Positions 1-8,400 of a stretch of 10,413 nucleotides of DNA are shown here, piece after piece (within the stretch, counting starts at the first letter, position 1; each line of letters starts with the position of its first letter). This DNA comes from Candidatus Zhuqueibacterota bacterium 4484_87. Lineage in GTDB: Bacteria; Zhuqueibacterota; Zhuqueibacteria; Thermofontimicrobiales; Thermofontimicrobiaceae. Under the pieces are notes generated by a model. That model saw only the letters and a list, made by a program, of their open reading frames with translations, did not search any database and had not been told where the DNA came from. The stretch lies in assembly GCA_002085355.1 (NCBI GenBank), contig NATN01000217.1, forward strand, positions 1-10,413, in the 5' to 3' direction. The translations under genes and the position numbers were made by a program.

Positions 1-2613
1 GATGCCGACCAGTTGCTGTCTTCAGTGGATTGGAGCGTAAATGATAGTCCGGTCAAGAATCAAACGACTTGTGGCTCCTGCTGGGCATTTGCAGCTATTG
101 GTTTGGTTGAAAATTTAGGCATCTGGAATGATCTGTCTGAGCAGGAAATCGTCTCTTGCGCTCCGGGCGACTGTAATGGCGGATGGTACTGGGACGCGCT
201 GGAGTATATCCATAATCAGGGTGTTGCTCCGGAAGCATGTTATCCCTATACCGCGACTAACGGGAATTGCAGTGATAAGTGTAATAATCCTAATTATCTT
301 GCAAAAATAACGGATTATACTCCTGCACAGGGACTCTGGGGTGAGCCAGCAAATGTGAATGATATCAAAGCTCAATTGCAGAACGGACCTTTAGTTGTCG
401 CTATGCTTGTGCCGGAAGACGGGACGTTTGACAGCTATAATGGCGGCGTCTATAATTATAACGGCGGTTCAATATCATGGAATAACGGTCATGCTGTTCT
501 CGTTGTTGGCTATGATGATAATGGCCAATATTTCAAAGTCAAAAATAGCTGGGGAACGAGTTGGGGCGAAAGTGGTTACTTTCGCATCGCTTATGATGAT
601 GTGGTCGATGATGTTCATTTCGGAATGTATGGCTGTAAAGCATCGGGCCCTTATCAGGAAGGCGGCGCAGGTAATAGTTTTGTCATTTCAAACACAGGCG
701 GGGCGAATTTAATCGTAAATTCGATTACAGACAATAAATCCTGGCTTACGTTTTCGCCCACGACAATTCCAACGCTCGCCCCGGGGGCAAACCAGGTTGT
801 CACTGTCAATATTTCAAATTGGGGCGCTGTCAACTGTCCCAATGAGACGGGTGTAATCACTATCCAGTCCAATGACCCGGCGACGCCGACAGTCTCGGTA
901 GATGTAACAGCTTACCCGCAGTGCAGCAATAACCCTGTTTTACAGGTAAATCCCGCCAGTATGACTTTTAGCTCCAACCAGGGATCCAACCCGCCATCAC
1001 AGACTTTTGCTATCAGCAATGGTGGCAACGGATCATTTAGTTGGACTGTGACGGATAATAAAAATTGGATTTCCTGCAATCCAACCAGCGGCAGTACGAC
1101 ATCGGAGACAGATCATGTTACTGTTTCAATTAATTCTTCAGGATTAACGCCCGGCCAGACTTATACCGGGACAATTACAGTCACTGCGCCTGGAGCAGCC
1201 GGAAGTCCCAAGACAGTGAATGTTACGTTTAATTATGGCGGCGGGGGTCCGTGTAATCCGCCCTATGTAAAGGCTGAAGATGTCAGCGGTGCGCAGGGTA
1301 GCGACGTTGTCGTTGACATCAAAATTACACAAAATCCGAATGCGATTGATGCTTTTGGGCTTAAATTTACATTTAATCACAGTAAATTGTCCTATGTTTC
1401 CGTGGAAAAGGGCACTTTGACAAGTGGGTTTGATTTTTTCAATGGTCAGGAAAGCCCGACTGGTACGGTAACAATTGGCGGATTTGATACCACGCCGATT
1501 CCCGTAAACAGCACCGGCACCATAGCCAGAGTTACTCTCCATGTGAATCAGTGCGCTGAAGGTGACAACGTCACGCTGGGAATCCAGAATCTGACGGATG
1601 ATTTATCTGGCATGAACGCGTGCAGCGGAACATTCACGTGTCAGTCATGTTTGCTGGGCGACGTGAATAATGACGGAACCATCAGTCCGGGAGATGCTTT
1701 GTGTGCATTTGAGATTTATTTGAATGGCGGGAATTTGCCATCAGGAGATTGCAATAACGAATGTGCCTTGTACGCAGCAGATGTAAATTGCACACCAAAC
1801 GGGATTACACCGGGTGATGCGCTTTACATTTTCACCGGATATTTGAACGGAGATACTGCTCCCCTGGATTGTGATCCGACTTTTGCCTTACAAAATCAAC
1901 GTACTCAATCCAGAGAGGTAAGTTTGATCCAACTTCCTGCAGAAAAATCAGATGAAGTCAGATTGGCTGTACGCGTGAATGACGCTCATAGTATGCAGGC
2001 TTTTGGCATCAATGTTGGCTTTCAGGATGATATCTTGCAGCTCGTTGAAGTAAAAAGCACGTCAGTGACGCAGTTGTGGGAATCCTTTGGCGGAAGAGAA
2101 GGTCTCCCTGGCGTGATTTACATCGGCGGTTTTCATCGTGAAGCGGTTCAGCAGCAGGGCGCAGCAATGTTAGCTGAATTGATTTTCCAGGTAGTGAAAG
2201 AATCGGATAGCGCAGAACTTTGGCTGTACGATGCTGTGGACGATTTGAACGAAGCAAAAATGAAAACGGAAACTATCCATGTACCGCTAATCACAACAGA
2301 TGTGAGGAAAGTAGAGGCAGATGGTAGTATCCCGAAGAAATTTTCGCTGAGCCAAAATTATCCAAATCCGTTCAATATGGAAACTGACATTCAATATGAA
2401 TTACCGGAAGCCATACAGGTGAACCTCACTATTTACAATGCCATGGGACAAAAAGTGAAAACTCTCGTTTCCCAAAAGCAAGAAGCGGGGAAATATGTCG
2501 CGCATTGGAATGGCAGAGACGCAGCAGGAAATGATTTGCCTTCCGGTATTTATGTTTACAAATTACGGACTGCTAAATTTTTCGATGCAAAGAAATTAAT
2601 TCTTGTGAAGTAG
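1..2613 (+). CDS. Secreted C1A (papain-family) cysteine peptidase with BACON-like, cohesin, dockerin and type IX sorting domains; 5' end outside window
   Basis: The frame is open to the left edge, so the signal peptide and propeptide lie upstream and the TTG at 13 is an internal Leu codon. Counting codons from base 1, the mature papain domain begins near residue 6 (SSVDWS). It shows oxyanion Gln21, catalytic Cys27 in CGSCWAF, a CNGG motif, His164 (NNGHAV) and Asn182 (KNSWG), so the catalytic set is complete. Two Ig-like domains resembling BACON repeats follow (about 670-915 and 938-1233). Next come a cohesin-like domain (about 1258-1640), a dockerin with two Ca-binding loops (1660-1695 and 1780-1818), a second cohesin-like domain (about 1915-2292) and a C-terminal type IX sorting domain (about 2335-2613, QNYPNPFN to KKLILVK). 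It is predicted to be an exported endopeptidase held at the surface or released after sorting. A terminator-like hairpin follows the stop codon. The peptidase and sorting assignments are firm; the cohesin and BACON names rest on fold-level resemblance. Confidence 0.94.
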   Translation, partial: DADQLLSSVDWSVNDSPVKNQTTCGSCWAFAAIGLVENLGIWNDLSEQEIVSCAPGDCNGGWYWDALEYIHNQGVAPEACYPYTATNGNCSDKCNNPNYLAKITDYTPAQGLWGEPANVNDIKAQLQNGPLVVAMLVPEDGTFDSYNGGVYNYNGGSISWNNGHAVLVVGYDDNGQYFKVKNSWGTSWGESGYFRIAYDDVVDDVHFGMYGCKASGPYQEGGAGNSFVISNTGGANLIVNSITDNKSWLTFSPTTIPTLAPGANQVVTVNISNWGAVNCPNETGVITIQSNDPATPTVSVDVTAYPQCSNNPVLQVNPASMTFSSNQGSNPPSQTFAISNGGNGSFSWTVTDNKNWISCNPTSGSTTSETDHVTVSINSSGLTPGQTYTGTITVTAPGAAGSPKTVNVTFNYGGGGPCNPPYVKAEDVSGAQGSDVVVDIKITQNPNAIDAFGLKFTFNHSKLSYVSVEKGTLTSGFDFFNGQESPTGTVTIGGFDTTPIPVNSTGTIARVTLHVNQCAEGDNVTLGIQNLTDDLSGMNACSGTFTCQSCLLGDVNNDGTISPGDALCAFEIYLNGGNLPSGDCNNECALYAADVNCTPNGITPGDALYIFTGYLNGDTAPLDCDPTFALQNQRTQSREVSLIQLPAEKSDEVRLAVRVNDAHSMQAFGINVGFQDDILQLVEVKSTSVTQLWESFGGREGLPGVIYIGGFHREAVQQQGAAMLAELIFQVVKESDSAELWLYDAVDDLNEAKMKTETIHVPLITTDVRKVEADGSIPKKFSLSQNYPNPFNMETDIQYELPEAIQVNLTIYNAMGQKVKTLVSQKQEAGKYVAHWNGRDAAGNDLPSGIYVYKLRTAKFFDAKKLILVK

Positions 2614-2624
2614 GATTCCAAAAT

Positions 2625-2679
2625 ATGAGGCGATGCTTTAATTTGGTTGACACAAAAAAGCATGGCCTCATTTTATTCT
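2625..2679 (+). terminator. Terminator-like hairpin after the C1A peptidase gene
   Basis: The arm ATGAGGCGATGCTTT (2625-2639) pairs with AAAGCATGGCCTCAT (2657-2671), giving a 15-position stem with one G-G mismatch (2632/2664) and a 17-base loop. The 3' arm runs into TTTTATTCT, and the 5' arm is preceded by AAAA. The hairpin starts 12 bases past the stop codon at 2611-2613. It fits an intrinsic terminator, and the A-rich 5' flank could let it work in both directions. Termination itself is inferred. Confidence 0.7.
2647..2676 (+). promoter_or_regulatory. Possible sigma70-like promoter for the carboxypeptidase operon
   Basis: A perfect TTGACA (2647-2652) is followed after 18 bases by TTTTAT (2671-2676), which matches four of six -10 consensus positions. 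It lies upstream of the start at 2731. The -35 sits in the loop of the terminator-like hairpin and the -10 in its T tract. FCB bacteria often use a different promoter consensus and a six-base match can be chance, so this is a weak call. Confidence 0.3.
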
Positions 2680-2730
2680 GAAGAATCATTGCTACCAGCG
2701 CAGATTATTGGAAATGGTGGATACAAAAAA

Positions 2731-2901
2731 ATGAAAAAAAATATTACTATTCTCATGTGCTTTTTTTTATTCAGCTCGTTACTAACAGCGAATGAAAAAC
2801 AGCTTATTCGTGTCAAAATTCATAATGTGGATGAGGCAAAGCTCCTTGCTTCTTATAAATGGCGATATGGGTGTTTATCATACTTATCAGGAGATGGTTG
2901 A
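2731..2901 (+). pseudogene. Displaced N-terminus of the M14 carboxypeptidase: signal peptide and propeptide start, out of frame with the catalytic domain
   Basis: ATG at 2731 follows an AATGGTGG stretch at a workable ribosome-binding distance. It starts a typical signal peptide: MKKN, then a hydrophobic core ILMCFFLFSSLL, then a TAN cleavage region. The next residues (EKQLIRVKIHNVDEAKLLAS) look like the start of a secreted M14 propeptide. About 10 codons later the frame becomes unrelated sequence and stops at 2899-2901. The carboxypeptidase continues in the +1 frame from about 2861 (GDMGVYHTYQEM). This ORF is therefore the broken front of the next gene, not an independent small gene. Secreted M14 enzymes such as carboxypeptidase T have a prepropeptide of nearly 100 residues. 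Here only about 45 codons separate the start from the mature-domain motif, which suggests that propeptide sequence was lost together with the frame. Confidence 0.75.
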
Positions 2902-5374
2902 TGAAATAAATCTAGTACATGCAACGTATCCGAATATTACGACAATTTCAAGTATCGGTCAGAGTGTCGAAGGTCGTGAAATCTGGGCAGTGAAAGTATC
3001 TGATAATCCGGGACAGGAAGAGACAGATGAACCGGATGTACTTTACGTGGGTAACATTCACGCCAGGGAAGTGGCGACGCCTGAAGTGATTCTTTATTTT
3101 CTGAATTATCTGGTTTCGAACTACGGGACTGATAATGAAGCCACTTTTTTGGTGAATAACCGGGAGCTGTGGCTGATCCCAACGCTGAACCCGGATGGAC
3201 ATGTTTATGTGGAAACAGTTGATCCCTGGTGGCGCAAAAATCGTCGCGATAACGGAGACGGCAGCCATGGTGTTGATTTGAATCGCAATTTTGGTTATCA
3301 GTGGGGTTATGATAATAGCGGTTCCAGCCCGACGCCATCGTCAAATACTTATCGCGGGACAGCCCCTTTCTCCGAACCGGAAACCGAGGCGTTACGGCAA
3401 TTGTGCATTTCTCACCGATTTGTGGTTTCACTGATGTACCATAGTTACGGGAGGATGTGGCTTTTGCCCTGGGGATATATCCCACAAAATACACCGCACC
3501 ATGAAGTTTTTATGCACATCGCGCGAAATTGTGTCGCTTACAATGGATACATACCAGGTAATTATGCCAATGGCGTAATTTACGGCACAAACGGTGATTC
3601 TGACGATTATTTTTATGGCGAGCAAGCAGAAAAAAACATGATTTTTGGCTTTTCCCCGGAAATCGGAACGGCATTCTGGCCTCCGGAAAGCGATCTTCCT
3701 CAGATCCTTCAGGAAAATTTAGGACCAAATCTTTATGTCGCTTCAATTGCCTCTCTCATTGAGGACAACCCAGACCGTATTTATCCGCCAGCGGTGCCGA
3801 CAATGAATGAATTGGGAAATGATGACGACGGAAATTACACAGTAAGTTGGACGATTCAGGATGATCCGATTAATCCTGCTGTTGCGTATTACCTAAATGA
3901 ATTAAGCGGCGATACACTCTTGACGGAGACGGGTGACGGTGGGGATACACTATGGGATTTGCAGGGATTTGAATTTAGTCATCTTCAAGCACATACATCC
4001 CAAAGCAGCTTGTATTCACAAATGGGGGATAATTTAAATAATCACGCGACAATGGCATTTCCCCTTGTCGTAAAAAACGGTATGACATTGGCTTTTTGGG
4101 CCAGGTATAATATTGAAAATGATTGGGATTATGCTTATGTGGAAGTTTCAACGGATGGGGGTGAAAATTTTCAGAGTATTTCGGGAAATATAACTACTAA
4201 TGATAATCCCAATGGTGCTAATTTGGGGAATGGCATCACCGGCAATTCTGGTGGCTGGGTTGAGGCAGTCTTTGATTTGAGCAATTATGTCGGACAGAGT
4301 ATTGTCGTTCGTTTTCATTATATTACTGACGAATATATTTCAGAAGAGGGAATTTTTTTTGATGATATTTACCCAGTGCCCTATTTTAGCAGCGATGATA
4401 CATTATCTGATAACATAAGTGACACAAGTTTCCCTATTTCCGGAAAGACGCCAGGTACTTATTTTTATCGTGTTCGTGCCCGGGATCGTGATGATCAATG
4501 GGGAGGCTGGAGTCAGTTGGAAGATATCGTTGTCACTGACAGCCCGTCAGATTGCCAATTGGGCGATGTCAATATGGACGGCGATATTACCTCGGGGGAT
4601 GCTTTTTGTGCATTTTATAGATATTTTACTGGCTCTTTCCCAACGGATTCTTCCTGTTCAAATCCGTGTGCTGAATTTGCGGCAGATATCAATTGCTCTC
4701 GGAACAGAATTACGCCCGGAGACGCGCTGTATATTTTTCGCGCTTACCTTAATGGAGAGACACCTCCACTGGATTGTTTGCCTGGTTCTGTACTGTCAGC
4801 CAATTTTCAAGAAAGGAAACAAAAGGTCTGGTTTGAAAAACTGCCGTCTTCAAATTCAGAAATTTTGACAATTGCTGTTTACGTTGACGCTTCCCCACAA
4901 GTCACGGTATTCGGAATGGATGTCGGATTTCCTGTTCATCTATTGAAATTCGCTGGTGCGCAGTCAGGTCAAATTACAGAAACATGGGAAGCGTTTGACG
5001 CTGCGGAACCTCTCTCTGGAGTGATCAGACTGGGAGGATTTGCAGGAGATGAGAGCGTTTTTCATGGTAAAAGAATGCTGGCAAAATTGCAATTTCAACT
5101 CCTTGAAGGGGCTCGCGGGAAAGGCGAAATTTACGCGATGAATTTTGCAGATGATTTATTAAACGCGGAATCAATACCCTTGCATTTTGAGTTGGCACAC
5201 ACTGATGTCAAAGCAAACGAAAAAACGCAGCAGCCGCTCACTTATGTGCTTGAACAAAATTCTCCGAATCCCTTTAAAAGTGATTTAGGCAGCGATCTGA
5301 GCTCAGGAGTTTATATTTTGAAAATGAAAGCGAGTCAATTTTGCGCATCGCAGAAAATTTTGTTGATGAAGTAA
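2792..5374 (+). CDS. M14 zinc carboxypeptidase with dockerin and cohesin-like domain; frameshifted N-terminus and truncated sorting domain
   Basis: The M14 domain (about residues 28-330 from the ATG at 2792) resembles carboxypeptidase T. It has zinc ligands His90 and Glu93 (HARE), His217 (MYHSY), the substrate-binding WRKNR and LNRNFG motifs, and catalytic Glu290 (FSPEIG), so the active site is complete. Then come a MAM/immune-inhibitor-like jelly roll (about 385-524, FDLSNYVGQSIVVRF), an FN3-like stretch, a dockerin with loops at 4565-4600 and 4685-4723, and one cohesin-like domain (about 680-805). The C-terminus keeps EQNSPNPF and the final strands (SSGVYILKM to KILLMK) but lacks the middle of the sorting domain. 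The first 25 residues from 2792 are out-of-frame reading of the signal-peptide region; the native start is 2731 in another frame. As written, the product would have no signal peptide and a crippled sorting signal, so it is either a decaying gene or a sequence error. Role if intact: removal of C-terminal residues from peptides. Confidence 0.85.
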   Translation: MKNSLFVSKFIMWMRQSSLLLINGDMGVYHTYQEMVDEINLVHATYPNITTISSIGQSVEGREIWAVKVSDNPGQEETDEPDVLYVGNIHAREVATPEVILYFLNYLVSNYGTDNEATFLVNNRELWLIPTLNPDGHVYVETVDPWWRKNRRDNGDGSHGVDLNRNFGYQWGYDNSGSSPTPSSNTYRGTAPFSEPETEALRQLCISHRFVVSLMYHSYGRMWLLPWGYIPQNTPHHEVFMHIARNCVAYNGYIPGNYANGVIYGTNGDSDDYFYGEQAEKNMIFGFSPEIGTAFWPPESDLPQILQENLGPNLYVASIASLIEDNPDRIYPPAVPTMNELGNDDDGNYTVSWTIQDDPINPAVAYYLNELSGDTLLTETGDGGDTLWDLQGFEFSHLQAHTSQSSLYSQMGDNLNNHATMAFPLVVKNGMTLAFWARYNIENDWDYAYVEVSTDGGENFQSISGNITTNDNPNGANLGNGITGNSGGWVEAVFDLSNYVGQSIVVRFHYITDEYISEEGIFFDDIYPVPYFSSDDTLSDNISDTSFPISGKTPGTYFYRVRARDRDDQWGGWSQLEDIVVTDSPSDCQLGDVNMDGDITSGDAFCAFYRYFTGSFPTDSSCSNPCAEFAADINCSRNRITPGDALYIFRAYLNGETPPLDCLPGSVLSANFQERKQKVWFEKLPSSNSEILTIAVYVDASPQVTVFGMDVGFPVHLLKFAGAQSGQITETWEAFDAAEPLSGVIRLGGFAGDESVFHGKRMLAKLQFQLLEGARGKGEIYAMNFADDLLNAESIPLHFELAHTDVKANEKTQQPLTYVLEQNSPNPFKSDLGSDLSSGVYILKMKASQFCASQKILLMK

Positions 5375-5421
5375 ATTCATCCCCTACTCACAGTCAAAAC
5401 TAAGGAGTGCAAAGGATTAGA

Positions 5422-5426
5422 AAGGG
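5422..5426 (+). promoter_or_regulatory. Ribosome binding site for the S8 peptidase gene
   Basis: AAGGG ends six bases before the ATG at 5433 and supports that start, which opens directly into a signal peptide. A stronger-looking TAAGGAG at 5401-5407 is about 25 bases from the ATG and has no start codon at a suitable distance, so it is unlikely to set the start. Confidence 0.55.
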
Positions 5427-5432
5427 TGCGAT

Positions 5433-8400
5433 ATGTCAAAAAAAATTTTTTTCGCCTTAATAACGATGATGGTTTTTGTTGTTCTGGTTACTCAAGCGCA
5501 AAGTCCCCAAAAAGACACTGCAAATAAAACTCAACTTCTCTTGCTCAAACGAAAATTTGCTCATGAATTTGACCGGCAAAAGCAGGCTGCTATGAATTGG
5601 GCGAAATCCAGAAATTACAGGGCACGCTTTATATTAAAAGGCGGAAAAATAATTGAAATTCAAGACGTAAAAAATGGCTTCCCGAGATATTATGCCACAG
5701 ATAATTTGGACGCTGCAAAAACTGTTTCCGCTGACGATGTATGGCCCGGAGGCACAGCCGGATTAGCGCTAACTGGTAACAATGTAATCGTGGGGGAATG
5801 GGACGGTGGAGGCGTGAGAAGCAGTCATCAGGAATTAAATGGCAGGGTTGTGCAAATGGATAATGCGCCACAAACATCGTCGCACTCCACACATGTAGCC
5901 GGAACGATGATCGCCAGCGGCGTTGTGGCAGACGCGAAAGGTATGGCAGGAGAAGCAACTTTACATGCTTATGAATGGAATGATGACGAAGCAGAAATGG
6001 CGGATGCGGCAGTTAATGGTCTTTTGATTTCTAACCATTCTTACAGCTACATCACAGGCTGGATTTATGGATTCCGCGGAGATAACCGTTGGGTGTGGTT
6101 TGGCGATTCCGCCATTAGTCAGACAGAAGATTACAGCTTCGGTTTCTATTCGAATCAATCGCAGCAGTGGGATGAAATTGCATATAATGCGCCATATTAT
6201 TTGATAGTCAAATCCGCTGGAAATGACCGTAACGATGAAGGTGCTGCTCCCGGAGAAGAGCATTGGATTTGGGATAATAATGAAAATAATTGGGTACTCA
6301 GCACTACGACGCGCGAACCGGACGGAGGGGCCGATGGATTTGATTGTATCCCCGGAGGAGCTGCGATCGGGAAAAATGTTTTGACAATCGGAGCGATTCA
6401 AGACATTCCAGACGGCTATAGCCAACCATCCGATGTTGTGATGACAGAGTTTAGTTCGTGGGGCCCTGCGGACGACGGGCGGATTAAGCCGGACATTGTT
6501 GCCAATGGGTATTCTCTTTATTCATGCGATGACGACAATGACACTGACTATATTCGCTACAGCGGAACCTCTATGGCAACGCCAAACACAGCCGGTTCGC
6601 TGGTGCTGTTACAGCAACATTACAAAAACACTCACAGCGGCACTCCTATGCGTTCCGCAACTCTGAAGGCGCTGGTTATTCATACCGCAGATGAGGCAGG
6701 AGCATGGCCCGGGCCTGACTATTCGTTTGGCTGGGGGGTATTGAATGTCAGAAAAGCGGCGGAGGTGATTTCTGCTGATGTTCAGGATACATGTATCATT
6801 CAAGAAATGACTCTCAATGAAGGGGATTCCACATCGCTTTTTGTACAATCTGAAGGTACGCAGCCATTACGAGTTACAATTGCCTGGACAGATCCACCGG
6901 GAAATGTCGGGCAGCCGCAATTGAATCCTCGCACGCCAATGTTGATTAATGATCTCGATTTGAGAGTAATTGACCTGAATGGTGGAGCAGTTTACAAGCC
7001 CTGGAAGCTTTCACCGGATAATCCGGAACTGCCAGCCATTACCGGCAACAATAACGTGGACACGGAAGAACAAGTTTTGATTGAGACACCGGGATTAGGA
7101 AATTATCGTATCGTTGTCAGACATTCCGGGCAATTGCAGGATTATTCCCAAAATTTTTCCATTATTATAACAGGCGCAATCTGCCAGCATGAATGTATTC
7201 CTCCTTACGTCAAAGTAGGCGAAGTATCTGGCGTTGCTGGGGATACGATTGAGGTACCGATTTTTATCGAACAAAATAGCGATTCCATCGATGCTTTCGG
7301 TTTTAAATTTCACTATTGCAATGATAAATTAGCTTATTTGGGAGTTAAGCGAGATGAATTGACCTACGAATTTGATTTTTTAGATGGTCATGAAAATACA
7401 CCAGGTGTTGTAAATATTGGCGGATTTGATCCTGTGGCGATTGATACAAATAGCAGCGGCACGCTCCTGCGGGTCATTTTGCTGGTCGAACAGTGTGGTG
7501 AAGGAGAATCATATCAATTAAATCTGTCTAATTTGACGGACGATATAACAAACTTGAATAACTGTTCAGGTACTTTTTCCTGCCAGGCTGCTTGCGATTT
7601 GGGTGATCCGAATATGGATGGAGATATTACGCCCGGGGATGCGTTGTGTATTTTTCAAACCTACCTGCAGGGTGGTACGCCGCCAGCAGGAGAATGTGAT
7701 ACGGAGTGCGCTATTCTTGCAGGTGATGCAAATTGCGACAATGATATTAGTCCGGGAGATGCGCTGATCGTTTTTCAAGCGTACCTGAATGGATTGACTC
7801 TGCCATTGGATTGTCCGCCGGGAGGAAGCATCGCCAAAAATAAACCATCGGTTTCTCTGGAATTAGTCGCTTTACCCATAGAGGAATCCAATGAATTCAA
7901 AATTGGCATCAGATCAGATCAATCTGTAAATATGCAGGTTTTTGGGTTGGATTTTGGATATTCGGATGACGTATTGGAATTTATTTCTGCTGACCCGGGA
8001 AATCATCTTTCAGCGTGGCAGGCTGTTGGCGCCTATGAGGTTCTATCGGGTGTGCTGCGAATTGGCGGATTTCATGACGAAGCCTCCAAAATTTCAAAGG
8101 GGGAAAATTTGTTTGTTTTGACATTCAGATTTAAAAATGAGAAAAAAGATGAAGTGGATTGTTGGATTTACAATTTAAATGGGGATATTTCAGGAAATGG
8201 CGTGGAAACTTTCTCTTTTAATAAGAAATCAAATCCGCGTGAGGAAGTAAACGCGAATAACGGCTTGTTAATGTATCGTTTGAAGCAAAATTTTCCCAAT
8301 CCGTTTAATTTGAAAACGGAAATTTTTTACGAAATACCCGAAGCCACACAGGTAGCGATAAAAATTTACAACATAAACGGCCAGGTCATAAAAACTTTAG

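Noticed and set aside
13..15. TTG as start codon of the C1A peptidase gene
   Set aside because: The frame is open to base 1, and the residues at 13-45 are the start of the mature papain domain. A signal peptide and propeptide are expected upstream, outside the window.
2647..2730. N-terminal extension of the carboxypeptidase start to TTG at 2647
   Set aside because: This stretch lies in the terminator-like hairpin and encodes no signal-peptide-like sequence. The ATG at 2731 opens directly into a clear signal peptide.
2850..2880. Programmed +1 ribosomal frameshift joining the carboxypeptidase frames
   Set aside because: I see no slippery heptamer, in-frame stop at the shift site or downstream stem-loop, and propeptide sequence is also missing. 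A deletion or sequence error is simpler.
2937..3494. 185-codon minus-strand ORF opposite the M14 catalytic domain
   Set aside because: It lies wholly antisense to well-conserved catalytic coding sequence and its translation has no domain, signal peptide or recognisable pattern.
4419..4868. 149-codon + strand ORF overlapping the M14 dockerin region
   Set aside because: It is an alternative-frame reading of the conserved dockerin and cohesin-like sequence with no recognisable protein features.
5375..5432. Terminator or promoter between the M14 and S8 genes
   Set aside because: Only a four-base ACTC/GAGT pairing is visible, with no T tract and no convincing promoter boxes. The gap is best read as an intra-operon spacer.
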